This document shows, one piece after another, positions 15,301 to 30,232 of a stretch of 64,000 nucleotides of DNA (the first letter of the stretch is position 1; every line of letters starts with the position of its first letter). This DNA comes from Lycorma delicatula. Lineage: Eukaryota; Arthropoda; Insecta; Hemiptera; Fulgoridae. Position numbers and translations under genes: made by a program. The notes under the pieces were generated by a model. That model ran no database searches and had not been told where the DNA came from. It worked only from the letters and a program-made list of their open reading frames with translations. The stretch is from assembly GCF_047948215.1 (NCBI RefSeq), contig NC_134458.1, positions 142,952,036 to 143,016,035 on the forward strand, written 5' to 3'.

Positions 15301-18300
15301 CTATAAAGTATGACTTAAATTCTTACATTTTCCACAGCTCTAATGATATATTGCTTTGCTTCCAATGAAATAAAAGAAAGTATACCTACACATCAATTTA
15401 ACTTTATGTATGTAAATGAGAATCTACTCTTTATTCAGCTATGTATAACATATAATATCTGAAGATTTGAAAAAAAAAATTAAGGCATGTAGAGAAAATT
15501 TGAACTGGTTCCATTTAGTGGTTATCCAAATTTGAATTGCTACCTTATAAACTATCTAGTGGTTGTAGATCCGCTCTCATAACCAAAAATATATTAAGGT
15601 AGTAAAAATTGACAGTGCCTGGAAAATTTGTCATTATAAGCTGTCAGATTTATACTGTACAAAATTATTTTGATATATTTTTGTTAGGAATGTGGGAACC
15701 TGGAAAAGACTATGAATTTATTGGACATTGAATGAACCTATAGAATATATGGTTGAAACTGAAAGTTTAAATCTACTGTCTTCTCTTGACATTATATAAC
15801 AAATGAATCATATGTATTGTTTTTAAGATTTATTAGATCACTTCCCACCAAAGTGAAAACCCTGATCACAACATCACAGTTATACCACCATTTTTCAAGT
15901 TCAGTGGTGAACTTGTCTTAAGCAGTTTAGGTTTTTCACAGCTATAACTGCCTGTTAAAAAAAACACAGTCTCTTCTAAAAAATACTCCTGTAAGTCCAG
16001 ACTTCAATCAGATTATAATGTTTTCCCCATGTCACTATTTGAATGTAACTAGTTTCCCCTTGTAAGTTGTGTGAATAGTTATACAAAGTGTTTGTATAAT
16101 AGGTGTTAATCAGATGCAAGTTTTTTTTTTTTTATTGACCCTATTCTATTACACTAATTGTAATTTACTTCATTGTGTTGTTAAAATAAAAAGCAAAATA
16201 TGATTTAAATTTGTTGAATTATAGGAAGAAATGCATTTTATTTTTTTTACTATTGTTGCCTAAGACTATTTCTACCCTTATTTTAGAAAGGAAGCTGAGA
16301 TGGATAAAATAAGTAAAAAAAAATGCCTGACCTTTTTTTAAGAATCAAACCTAAGCCTGTAGATGTAGACACATACTAATCACTACACCGACTGATAGCT
16401 GTCATATTGTGATAGATTGTAATTTATACTTATTTATAATTTCAGTTGTACTTAGTGTGTAATTATTATTGTTGTTTTAATTTGTACTGTTACTTTTTAA
16501 TTTCAGTTGGAGGTTTGGCATCCTTCATGTACTGCATATTACCAGCTGTTAAGTTCCAATGCTGAATTGCCAAATGAATTGCCTGTAAGTCTACTTGATA
16601 CAGTTCTTACTTTGACTGGAACAACCAGAGCACTTGGTGCTATGTATGAAAATTTTCATCCTAATGAACAACCTGCAATATTGTCATCTTTAGCATCTAT
16701 TGCAGCTCAAGCAACACGAGCAAACATTCATACCAAATATCAGACAAGAGCAATTCATCTTCAGCTTATTAATTTGTTAGTTAATTATTTATTTCAATAT
16801 AATTTATCAATGTTTAATCATTTTCTTCTTCTTTTATCTATGTTTAAATTTTTATTTTTATTTTCCCAATAAGAATGTGTTAAATCAGTTCTGTGTAACT
16901 GTTATTACTTAAGAGTTTCCCTCTAGTAGGTGTGAGTCTAAATGGTTTGTAATTCTTTTGGATGACTTGATTTTACAAGAAAATTAAAAAAAAATTGATA
17001 TAGATAATTATGTATCAGAGAAGAAATTAAGAAGTTTATTGTAAGCTAGTTTAACAGAGATAATCTTTAGCTTAACCAAAATAGTAACTTGTTTTCAGAC
17101 TCAAGTTACTGTTAGAAAGTTCTCAAAAGTCTCAGCCATTCTGTCTCTTACTTTTTAAGATACTTAAATTCCAATATAGAAATTTGGAAGTGAAATAAGT
17201 AAAACATTGATGTGAACTTCTGTCATACAGTTCAGCAAGATGATTATTGGAAAGAATGAAAAACATTATGTCCTTCAACCTTGATCAGAGTTGATAAATT
17301 TACTCTTTGGAGAGTGATTTATTAGCTTCTCTGTAATGTTGCACAATTCAGGTATAAATTTTATTATAACAATTACACTACATATATTGATGAAGTCCTT
17401 GACATTTAATGATCACAGCACATTTCTGATTCTCAGGAATGATTTACTCGATTATACCTACTGTCAACTACAGTTAGGTTTAGGGGCAATCATTTTGTTT
17501 AGGGGCAATATGTTATCAGCTAAAATAAAAAGGTTTCATATTTGATTCTGAAATATATATTTATTAGATGGTTAATGATTTTTAATGTTTATTTTAGGCA
17601 TGTTCAATTTTTGGATGCTCTTAAATCATGGTTAAATAATAGTAAGACTGAAGATGGCTTAGATGAAGCAGTTCGTGCGTGTGTTCCTCTCTTATTAGAG
17701 GTTGACAATCAAGCTCCATTATTACAAAAAGCTGCTGCATTTCTTCTATCTGGTATTACTGCATTACCTCGTCCTATTAGATTATTAACTATACTTGAAC
17801 CTCTTTTTGTGTCTGCGCTTTCTCATTTGGCTAAAAATGTAAGTTTAATTGAAATTTTAAGGAAACTTAATTACCTTAGAATAGTATAATTAAGTAGATA
17901 TTTAGTTAATTAAAACAGCTAATTTTGATGTGTGAGTCTGAATTCTATATACTTTGAAAGAATTTGATTTATATATAAGGTGTAGCAGAGTTATTTTGAT
18001 GATTTAAGATTGCCTCCAAAAACATATGCTGGTAGGTAGTACATTTTTTTTATTGTTGGTTTGTACAGCAATCCAAAACCATCAGTTACCATGGAGTGCT
18101 AGTTGAGTGAACATCATGTACTTGCTTTTGAGTGATTTTTAAAAATTGTGATCCCCACCTAATATAAGTTTAAGCATCCTTTTAACATAGGAAAAAAATG
18201 GGTGAAGAAATCAAACACTAAATGATTTTAATTCAGATAGAAAAGTGTGAGGCAACTGCTTCTCCATTGCCAAAGAAGAATTCTGGCTGTTTATAAACAG

Positions 18301-21300
18301 TTTGTACCCCCAAAAATGTAGAGAAAGTAAGGAAGAATTTTGTCAGTGGCCACGGCCCTGGCCCTAGCCTCTGCAGTTTTTCTTCCAACTACATCTAGAG
18401 CTGCAAAACACTTTATACTATACACACACTATACCAAGAACACTACATAAGTTACAACATATACCCTTACACAACTACATAACATCCTACACTGTTTCTT
18501 CTTACATTTACACTCGGTGATGTTGTGACATCTTACAAAATGCAACCGTAACCCAAGGTGGAAACTATCATGCTGATGGGTGAATGGCTGTATGTAGTGA
18601 GTCTTGAACGATATTCTCTGGGCACCAGAGCAAACCCAGTTTTATTTAGCTGTAGCTACATTACGTGTGCGTTCTGTTGGAATCGTCCATTATATCGCTG
18701 GTACTCGTGGGACCAAAATTTCAGGTCCATACATAAATTCTATGATGGTGGGTGGTCCATCTGAAAAAAGCACCAACTCTAGTCTTGTGAAGAGGCCTCG
18801 TTCAGCATTATCTGACGAGGATAATAGTCATGCAGAAGATAGTGCATTAAATCATAAATATAAAAACATCTGATTCGTTGTTCTCCACAATAATCAAGAA
18901 GGTGACTCCCTCCAAAAAGTCTTGCCTTTCTTGATAAACAAGGTTTTAACAACTTCAAGTTGAAGTACATTAAAAATTGCAAGATGGATCGATTCTGATT
19001 GAAACATTTAATGACTAACAGAGTCGATCTTATGTTTCCATAATATGGATGGTATAAATATCAGTGCAGAATCCCACAAAACTCTAAATACGAGCTGGGG
19101 AGTAATTTTTTGCCGAGACCTTGTAGATATGAATTATTGAAATAGCTGATGAGCTTCGTCTCCAAGAAGTAGAAGTAAAGCGTTATGATGAAATGGCAGA
19201 GCGGAATTGAAGAACACCTTCTCTTATACTGACATTTAGTCTCCCAGTATCACCAGAGAAGATTAAAGTGGGTTATTTCGGTTCGGGTATGACCGTTCAT
19301 ACCCAACCCACAGTGATGTTTCAGGTGCCAAGGATATGGTCACACTACAACATCTTGCTCAAAAATGGAGATCTGTGCTCGATGTGCTAAGGAATGCCAC
19401 AATGGCACCAACTGCCAAGAAGATGAAAATTGTGTGAACTGCAGTGGTTCACATACAGCCCGCTCCCGAGATTGCCCAACTTTTAAAGAAGAAAAGGCAA
19501 TTCTCAGAATCTCTACCAAGCAGAATCTATTTTTTCTGGTGCACACAGAGAATATAAAATGACAATTAACTCATGGAACCTGTTTAAACCAGATGTATCT
19601 TTTGCCACCGCTACATCAAAACAAGCTCCTATAAATATAGGTAATCAGCAGTGTGGATCCTGCAATGAGCTAAAAAACTTGTTCAGATTTATCTGATCAA
19701 GTTGCTTCACTTACAGACACTATTTCAGAGCTGACTATAACAAACAGATAGTCATTATTTGAAATTACTGAAACCAGCAGTGGAACTCTCTGAAAGTTCC
19801 TCTCCCCAAAGTTTTACATATACGGGCAGGAGCAAAAACAGTTGGCAGTAAGCCATCTAATAAGTTCCCTGTTAAGAGAGCCCACACAAACATCCTCTCT
19901 GGGGTCTCATCTACAACTTCCCATCCTTCAAAATCTCTTCCTCCATCACCTCATTTGCTGGAGGATATGGTTGAGGAACCGCCCGTCCCAAGAACATTAG
20001 AGTTTTTTAAAATCAACAATACAAAAAAGAAAAACCAGATCACATACAACTAAATTTTTTATATAGTTTCCTGCAATTCTGTTTCTATAACTACCTTTAT
20101 TTATAAACATTATTCAGTGGAACGTTAGAGGTCTTTGGTCCCGCATTGAAGGTGTTAAGAGTATTGATGCATGCGCATGAACCACTAATCATGTGCTTCC
20201 AAGAAACGCACCTTCTACAACAAGATGCAGTAACACTGAGAGGCTATTTCTGTGAGAGATAAGACTGTCTAGTAGACAGTAGAGAGTGGTGAAGTAGCTA
20301 GTTTTATGTGGAATGAGGTTTTGGATACAAGGATACCATTAGCTACTGTTATTCCTGCTCTTGCTGTGAAGGTCTATATCCCCTTCAAATCAAATTTTCT
20401 CTCCCAAATCCCATCGCTGTCAATAGTAGGAGACTTCAATGCCCACCATATTTCTTGATCATCTTTCTGCTCTCAAGGAAATGTGATAAACAGCGTGAAA
20501 GACCTTTGTCAACTGTATGATGAATCACACACATTCATGTCCTTATCATCATTGACCATCATCAACCTCTCTGTATGCTCACAGTTTACTTCCTCATTGT
20601 AATTGGTCAGTTTGTGATAACTTTAACAGCAGTAATCACAGGCCAGTTATTATTGCTTTTGGTGCTGACCGCAAGGTGAACAAAAGGCTACTTGGATGGA
20701 TTGTTGAAAAGGCAGATTAGAATGGTTACCATAAAGCCGTCCCAACACATTATGATGGTGCAGACGTCCTTGATCAGCTTTCATCTTTTATGTCCATGAG
20801 AATGCTAATAGATTATATTCTCCTCTGATGTCTTCCCTTCATTCTGGTCAGACACAAAGTTGGTAAATACAAAGCAAGCCCCTTAAGCTACCGCCCTGTC
20901 TCCTTGACAAGCATTTTATGCAAAGTAATTAACAGAATGGTGAACTGCAGACTTACATGGTATTTGAAAAGACATGGCCTTTCATCTCCAGAACAGTATG
21001 GTCTCCGACAAGGATGATCTTCCATTGACCATGTAGTGTCATTGGAAACAGCTATACAAAACACTCTCCTACTTCGCCAGCGCTTCGTCGCTATCTTCTT
21101 GGATATCAGAAAGGTGTATGATACAGCCTGGCGATGTCGTATTCTAAACACGCTTAAAGAATGGGGATTCAAGGGCCGTATGCTTGCATTTATTAGGGAT
21201 TTCTTAAATGACCAAACTTTCCATGTCCATGTTGGAGATTCTTTATCGGATAACGTTATCTTGGAAAATAGAGTACCTCAAGGATGTTTTAAGTGCCATC

Positions 21301-24300
21301 TTATTTTCTATAGCCATCAACAGTATTACCAAATATGTGCAGCCACCTGTTTCATTTTCATTGTTTGTTGATTTTGCTATATATATTACGTCCCGTTCAA
21401 CAGCAGAGAGACTACTACAGAACACTATTTCTCACCTTGAAGGTGAGAAACATGCGGTATGACACGCCTACTCTTCAGTGTGTCATACCGTGCTTAAAAC
21501 CCTGGATGCTGTGCATCATGCTTTCCTTTGTCTTGCCACAGGTGCCTTTAGATCAAGCCCCGACTTGATCTAGCTTATAGCTAGATCAAGCTTTAGATCA
21601 GCTTACTTGTTGACTGCAGTGAGCCATCACTTTGGGATAGACAGTCACTTTTAGCATCTTATTTTGCCCGTCTCAAAGGACAGCCAAATCACTCAGCTTT
21701 TGACTCAGTGGTTGTGAATCCTATTTTACAAAGGTATGAGAACCATTCATGTTGTACTGCACCTGTAGGTGTTTGTACCCGTCATCTACTGCACCTTATA
21801 AATGTTGACACCTTCTATTTTTCCAACATATCTGTGCTCAGACACAGTAGTATACATTGATGGATCGAAACACAATGATACCATTGGTTACATACACATT
21901 TGTTGTCAATGATAGAACTTATATGTTTGGTCTACCTGGTATCATGAGTGTATTTACTACTGAACTATACGCTATAAATAAGGCTCTGAATATCATTAAC
22001 TCTATACTGTCATATCCTTATTTGCAGTGACTCATGTAGTGCTCTCCAAGCCTTAAAGAACTTTTATTCCAGACATCCTATCGTCATTTAAATCTACAAC
22101 ATAATCGCTGAGTTGAATCATCGCAACATACTAGTGAGTTTCTGCTGGATTCCTGGCCACATAGGGATTCTGGGTAATGAACGTGCAGATTCCACTGCTA
22201 AAGACACATTTAGTCAACCCCTTTTCACTACCTGTGTTGCTACATCCAAGTTTATTAAAACTCACACTTCGTACAAAGTGGCAAGACAACAGGATTGCCA
22301 CAGCAGACAACAAACTTTGCTATACCAAAGATACTGTGTTGCCATGGGATTCCTCCCACAGGAAAATTCGCCGAGAGGAAGTGGTCCTCTGCTGATTGTG
22401 GATAGGTCATACGAGAGCCACTAATGGGTTCCTGAGTAGAAAAGTCACCACTATGCATAAGATGCGACTGCCGTTTAACTATGCGCCGCATCCTGTTGGA
22501 TTGTATATGTTATTCGGCCGTACATCACAAATTTAAATTATCCAGAAACATTCGCTGTATCCTAGGCAATGACAAGCAAGTAGAAGATCGGGTATTTTTA
22601 TCCCTATGGATTATAAAATGTTTAACAAAATGTAATATTTACCTAGTTGTAGTATTTGTATTTTTTATTCTTAAAAGAAAGTTTTTTTTTTTAGAATGTT
22701 AATCTTTGTTATCCTGGAAGAGGCCCTTTACATCCCTTTCAGATTTTGTTAAATTTGTTTTATATTTTAGTTTTTCATTTTAAATTAATTTATTTTACTA
22801 TTAAGTTTCTGACTGTGGTAATAGTTGTAAGATTTACATGATAGTAGTTTTAAGTTTTAGTGATATCTTATCTGTGGTGTTAGCTTTAAATTTTAGTTGT
22901 TTTTTTCCATTTTTTAATATTTTAATTGTTTTTTAGTTTTAGCTTTTTATTTTTTCCGTGTATTTGATATTAGTTGTAGTTTTTTAGTGATATTATTTTT
23001 TAAGTTTTTAGTTTTTTTATATTTTAGTTTTAATCTAGTTTTATTTTTTAGTTTTGTTTTTAGATTTTTAACGATCACATTAATCCAGGCGATAACGCGA
23101 AAGCGTTTTTCGCCTTCAAAAAAAAAATCTGTCATAATAGCATCATAGCTTGTCCTTCATACTCATTTGATTATCACTATGTGTAACTTCTTATGTGGAT
23201 ACTTAAAGTACGAGTATAAAGTCTTTGAGAATTAACCTCCAGTGTATACATTAGTTAAAAGAATCAATCATGACTGTGATTCAACACATTCCATTAGAAG
23301 TGCTTAGGAAGACCTATGGGCTCTCAACAATGTGTAGACTTGCTTGCTGGAAAATGGGCTCATCTTAGGTTGTTAATTTTAAAACATAGTAGTAGCATTA
23401 AGTTCTTATTTATAAGTATTAATATCTAAATCTAATAGTAATTATTTTACAATTTTAAATTGTCTAAAAAAACTCTACTGAATACTGTATATGGCATGAA
23501 TGACAATGTAGTGTTATACTTTTCTAATTAGATAATACCATTTATAAAGAGTCACATGTGATAATACTGAAATTATATTGTACTGTGGCAGAATTTTTTG
23601 TTAAGGATAAATTATGAGTTTTTATTTACAGTTAAATGTGTACCTACAAGTTATATACATTCACTAAGCAATTATTTGTTATTTTTATGTCGTCAGATTT
23701 TTCATGATCAATACATCTGTACTGACTGGAAGTAAATTTCATGGAGATATTTAACCATATATATATATATCTGGTTTTATATTGTATTACTTTAAATTTA
23801 TATGTTAATAGTTTAACATATAAATTAATTTACATATTATTTATTGACTTCATTTTGATTTTTTGGGGGTTAAGTTATTTAAAATTCCAAAACTTTAAGT
23901 TTATAGGATTTAGAAATGGGGATATTCAACATTATTTCTAAATAGTTTTTGCCTCTGGGAAATTGCTGTGTCAGTAAATGATTTTTTTTCCTTAAACCAT
24001 GCTGAAAGTTTCAAAACATATTGCTTTTAAAAAAATACTAGAAATCTTTATTTTTTCAAAGTTTTTGAATACTTTAAAAAATACAACTAACTGTAGTGAA
24101 GTTGGCTTATAATTTTATAAAATAAGTGCTGAATCTTTCTTAACAATGGACATCGTAAGGCAGCTGGGAAGTACACCATCATTAAGAGATTCGTTAATAA
24201 AATTTTTAAGAGAGACAATAGTAATATATATGACTTCTTTTAAAAATACTGGTAGGATTAATATTATCAATATTCACTGAATGTTTATTGTTTATACTGA

Positions 24301-27300
24301 AAGTACAAGTTTTAACTTCCTGGATATTAAAAAGGTAAAAAATTAAACAGAATTCAACAGAATCATTGTTATTTTTATGACCTTCACACACACACACACA
24401 CACACACACGAACACACACACACATATATATACACGGAAAAGAAATCATTAAATCATCCCCTCTGCTAACTGAATAAGGAATGAGATAACAGAAGTTGAG
24501 TTTTTTGTATTTTTTTAATGAAAATATCTGACCTGTTTTTGTTGTTTCCAAACCCACTTTCACTTTTGATAACTGCCCATATAATTTTATTGTTATTGTT
24601 TGAATTAATTATTAAATTATAATTTTTTTAATTTTACAAATAATTTGAGCAAAAATTTTTTTTTATAATTTTTCAAGTAATTCTGGAAGTTATCAAGCAA
24701 ACTATATTTAGACATGTCATTGTTAGCTTACCGCCAGATTTTACAAGTTTTTTTTTAACAATAAGTGCAGGTTTTTTTTTTATTAAAATGGAATTTTGAA
24801 AGAAGGCCTTTTAAAAAGCATTAAAAAATTGTTACATTTTTCATTAAAGATAATTCGGTTATTACTTTTTAATTTGTTTTTAGTATCACAAAGTTCTCAA
24901 ATTTTGAATTGAATCTTTATTGAATATCCTAATGCAAGAATAAAAGTAATTGTTGTCAGTGATATTTTTGATTAATAAATTATGCTGTTGTGTTATGATA
25001 GTTGTGATCAACTATCTAATTACTAAAGGCAGTAATTTGAACAAAAGGATCAAAAATAGTAATTTGGTAAATTTGTAAAACGTTTTTATGGGAGCTCTAT
25101 AAATTACCATCAACATCAGTTTGACTAGGGGATTGAATTCCCGATGTCTAAAACTTTGGAGAATCTTTACCCAAAACTACTCTGCCACTCAAATTTAAAT
25201 TTAACCAGTGACAAATATACATGTAATATGTAAGTCATATCATACTAATTTGTTTCCTTCTGTGACCATTCACTTTCCTTCAGGGAAGCAATGAAGGATG
25301 TCAATGTATAACACCCTGAATGGCTCAACCGCCCTTTCCTAATTGCAATACTGAGGATCTCGACGAACAGCCCCTTTGATTGCATTCTTATCATAGATCA
25401 TGATCTGGAGAAAAACCCTTAGATAGATCTTCCACCTCATGTAATAAAAAGACGAGGACAGCCTGGCTTAACCACTTGGTAGTCCGACCCCAAATAACTC
25501 TGCATAAGGCCAACATAGACTTTCCATGGTTCTTAATAAGCAAAAGGACTTTACAGGACATAGTAGTCTCTTGCCGCCTTCTTCCTTGACTTGATAGCAG
25601 TCAATCCACTGCCATCAATTGTTTTGTCTTACAATTTGGAATCAGAACCATTGAGAAATATCACAAAAATTGCTATTAATAATAATTAATATTAACTTAG
25701 CATTATAAAACAGTTGAAATCATTGTTAGCTTTGCAAAGTTAATGGAGAGAATGTAATGAGTAAAGATGGTCTGAGGTTAGGTACCAGTGTATATAATAA
25801 ACTGTTTTAGAAGATTGAAAATAAAAGTTCCTAGAGGATCTTAAGTTCACTATTTTAGAATTGTATAGTTTGTTTCTTAGTTTTCATACAAGTTTATCAT
25901 AGAAAAAAAATGGCTTACTTTAAATAGCTTTCACAGTGTTAAAGAGTTGAAAGGAGGTAGGTTAAATACTAGATAACAGAATGTTATAATGCTGGAATTA
26001 AAAATATGATTTATTTACTTTAATTTTTTTGTTGTTGTTTAAATATAGACATGGAAAATAGTACAGTTAGCTTTAGTACGATGTGTGTTATTTTGGAACT
26101 GGGATACTACAAGTAGTAATCGTTTAGAACTTTTGAAACATGTTGTTAAACAAATGACACCTGGTGGTATAACTGATTTAAAGCAGATTATTTGGCTTCT
26201 TCAGAACTGTCAGCCTGATAATAAAGAACCCAGACGATTACTTTTTTTGGCTGTTCAGGTATTTTTTTTTAATTGATTTATTAAATTTTACGTATTCATA
26301 TAGTTAAAAATTTTTTTGTTGTATATATTAGAAGATGATTTGAAACAAAGATATTTTTAGTTTATTAGCATGTTGGTCAAATTGGACTGGCAGAAAATAA
26401 TGTAAATTTTATTTATGCTGACCTGATCAGTTTGTTTCTTACATAACTAGTCACTAAATCGATAGCCCTGAATACTTGAGAGTTATTTAAATATATAAAC
26501 TAAATTTTAGTAATTAACTTGTTTTTTTTAGGATATAACAGAAACTTCATTTGAAAATGTACAAATGAATTATTTTAATAAGCATTTTATTTATATTTAT
26601 TTTAATTAATATAATATTTATAACGTTGATATTATACACTTATAAATAAATAAAAACAATATTAAGAAGAGAAATCAAAAAAATTTATTATTTTTTTTAT
26701 TTAATTTGTAACATTAATACAATAACATGATTTTGTTATCCTATTTGTAATAACAGCATTAATAAAATAAAATCCATTTAATGGCATAAAATAAACTTGT
26801 AAAAGCTAAAGAGCCAAATAACAAGATTGTACCTGGTAGGTAATAGAATTAAATAAAATATTCAGGTTGACGTATTTAACGAATAGAAGCTAATATTATT
26901 TTAAATTATTAATTCACTTTCATGCTGTTTTATTAGGAGAAATATTGAGTTAAAGAGAAAACAATTTATAGTTACAAAACCATTATGTTTTTTGTTTTAC
27001 AATATGTTGTAATTTTTATTATTTCAGCCAGTTCTAGAACAGTCTGTAAATGAATTTCCACAACTTATTGAAACTTGTCCAGAAATTATTGAAGATGTAT
27101 TAAAATTTTTCTTAGAATCTTTTCGGTTATTTCAAGATTTTATAGGAGTAGATTTTATATTCAGAGCAATAACTGTATTCTTAACAGCATATCAAAGGTA
27201 AGAAATTTAAAATATATAATTTGTTATTAATAAATTAATTTTTTTAATTGTATGTAATCACATACACCTTCTTCCATCAATGCTAAAATATTCAGAAGTT

Positions 27301-30196
27301 AAATTGATTGTCACTAGAAATGGAAAGGAAACAACATAACTAATTTCTATTGTAAATAGGTAAAAAAAGAAGCAGCTACTCAGAGATTTGTAGATGAATC
27401 CATTTTTATTTTTACTGTGTTTTATCATTTACAAAATAAATTTTTTGCCGACCTGTTTTAAACTTTTCCTTTGTATCTAATGAGGAAGATATGTGTTACA
27501 ATAATAATATTATTGTACTAATAAATTGTAAATAATATTTTCTAGATTCAAGTAATCAAAATATATTTTTGTAGGTTGTATTTATTTTTTTTTTTGCGCT
27601 CTAGTTCAGATGGTTTTGCCACTGTAGTTAGTTGCCTACCGCCTAGGGCCAGCCCTGTTACAACAGATAGCAGCACTTGTGTAAATTAATACACAATTTT
27701 CATTTTTAGTAGTTTTGTTTTTAAATCTTTTTATGCAATAACGGAATTATTTCAATCATGACAGGATGCAGGATTTTGCAAAAGTACTTTCATTAAAAAA
27801 TTAAGGTAAGATATGTCTTATCTCAATATTCCATACTAGGTGGTTTATTTAATAGAATTTAAATATAATTTAACAGTACAGAGGAATAATATGAATCTTT
27901 AAAAAATAAATTTCAGTAAAATAATACATATATATATATATATATATTATATACTGTTTGTTTTTTTATTGTCACCATTTCTGATATTATAAAAACCTGG
28001 TTTTTACCATATTTGTCAAAACTAAACACTAATAAAAAACAAAAACTGAGTAATATTAAATTTTTCAACAAAATTATGAAAATATAGTATAAATGAAAAT
28101 TTCTGCTAGTCTGGTGACAGTAAGTTATAACTTTTTATGTACTTTCATGTTCTAGAATGACACTGATGTATTTCTTAATTTATCTTATTATTTATTTATT
28201 GAACTTATTTTATTTAATCTGACTTTATTATTGTTTCTATTTGACTATGAATTAAGATGATGTTGATGATTTTTAATTATCTTTTATTGTTTCAGTGCTG
28301 ATTTAAAAGAGAATTCTTGTGGAGTTGAACAATTATTAGAATTATTAACATTAATTGTTGAACATCCTGCTAATACTTACAAACAGTTTATACCTAATTG
28401 TATTGAATTATGTCTAGATCAGATTTATCCACACATAGCCGACATTTCTAGTCCGCAAATTAAACCTGCCTTCTTTCAATTGTTTAAAAGGTAAAAGATT
28501 ACTTAATTTTTTTTAAGAGAAATTGCTTTGTTGAGTAAATGTGTGCAAGTATTATCCTCCTTTTATAATCACTTTTCTGTTTTGGGCTTTGTCTAAATGT
28601 TCTTCTGCTTTGAGAAATACCGATGTAGTATTGTTTAATGCAGCTTATAACTTATGAATCTCAATGAATGCTCTACACACATTAAAAATGTTATTTATTG
28701 CTTATGCATTCATTGTATCTTTGTCTGAAGCTGTGTCCTCTTTGTTCACTGTAGTTCTTTGTGCTGTCAAAGCATATATATTCTAGAAATAAATGTATTG
28801 CTAGGATGTTTGTGTTGTGGTGGATGTGTTTCTTTGTTTTTTGTCCTAAATGGTACGTTGTATACAGCTGTTTTTTGCCCTTATTTATTTTATGTGAGTG
28901 TAAGTATGTATATATATATATATATATATCCACATGTGTGGTAAATATTTTAATGTTAAAATATTTACGTGAACTTGATATATGATATTTGCAGTGTTAA
29001 TTCATCTCTAAATCATGAATCTAAAAGTTGAGAGCTTATTTAACCAACTGAAGAATACAGCTTTAAAGATTCAATGAACACATAATAAAAGAGTTACATA
29101 AAGTCACTAATTGTCCAAATGGGGTTAGAAATGTTATAAAAAAAGAAAATAATGACTAAAAGACTTAACTGTAACTATGCTGGTTTGCCAAGAAAAGACA
29201 ATATTTTATTATTTTTTACATATTTTTTTATTTACCCTTTTATTGTGGTATAAGTGATAAAGACCTGGTTTTCACTTGATCATTAATAATACAGTCTTTG
29301 TTACCAATATGTTAATTGTTATTAATAAATTATTGTTATTAATAAATTGTTATTTCAGTTTTTGCACTGAATATTTGTTTCTGATTCTTGTTTCAGTATT
29401 TTAATGCATAAATGGCACTACTTTTATTCTGGATCGTTATTAGGATGTGAGCCTGTATTAGAACATAAAGACCGGTTTTGTCAAATATTAGTCACATTTG
29501 GTCAGTCACTTACACAGACTGATATTAGAGTATTTGCACAAAATCTTCATGCTTTAGAGTCTGTTAATACTAAATGGAAACTTTATCACAAGGTAATGAG
29601 AGTTTTTGCTAGTTTTTTATTACAACTTTATACAATGACTGTTATAAGAATTTTACTGTTTTCATTACTAGCACTTTGAGCAGTTGAGGTTTCTGTGTTT
29701 GCAATTTTAAGTGACCTTTACTGTTTACTAATTTTGATTTTTGTCTTATAATTCATATATATATATCTTTAGTTACATTTATTTCATGACACATGAGTAC
29801 CTCATGTGTCATGTCTGTAAGTGTTGTATTATTTTTGTTTAAGTGTTTAAGTTTGCTTAATGTTATAAATTGTTTTGCTTTAGGTATGCCATTTCGAGTA
29901 ACCATTTTATGTGTTAGTGTAACAAGTACTTGTTACGATTTTGTTTGATGTTTAATGACAGAAAGCATTGAACATGATGGTGCCCTGTGACAGAACAACT
30001 GGCGGGAACATTTATCAATGTATTCTGTCATTATACACAAAACAAAATTGCAAGTACCTGTTATATTACATGCACAGTGGCTTTTAAACATCACCTGAAG
30101 TGCTCTAATAAGTTTTACCACTCACATTCAAATGCTTAAAAAAAATTGTGTGTATGTATAAATTTATGTATGTATAAATGTGTGTATGTATAAATT

Positions 30197-30232
<36 letters not shown>

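Larger units (their letters stand above)
18355..23127 (+). mobile_element. I-like LINE with RNase H, copy 1 (decayed)
   Basis: Order on the + strand: GC-richer 5' leader (18355-18560); ORF1 remains (18604-19560) with two knuckles, CARCAKECHNGTNC (CX2CX4HX4C) and CVNCSGSHTARSRDC; endonuclease remains from 20110 (IIQWNVRGLWSRIEG); reverse transcriptase 20880-21470 with IFLDIRKVYDTAW and VPQGC; RNase H near 22130 (WIPGHIGILGNERAD). Motif C reads LFVDFAIY, one Asp short of the usual VDDF. Compared with copy 2, about 630 bases between endonuclease and RT are missing. The 3' UTR ends in a stem-loop and poly(A) at 23118-23127. Many stops; inactive. The clade call rests on ORF1 knuckles plus RNase H. 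Confidence 0.82.

Noticed and set aside
15970..16050. Tc1-like SPDxN phrase (PVSPDFNQI)
   Set aside because: Only nine residues, no supporting motifs on either side.
16776..16872. Extension of the XPO6 exon to the stop at 16872
   Set aside because: The added peptide is low-complexity and the frame joins the next conserved exon only if splicing occurs at 16775.
28691..28985. Overlapping small open frames on both strands
   Set aside because: They run through a (TA)n tract (YIYIYIY) and have no homology signal.
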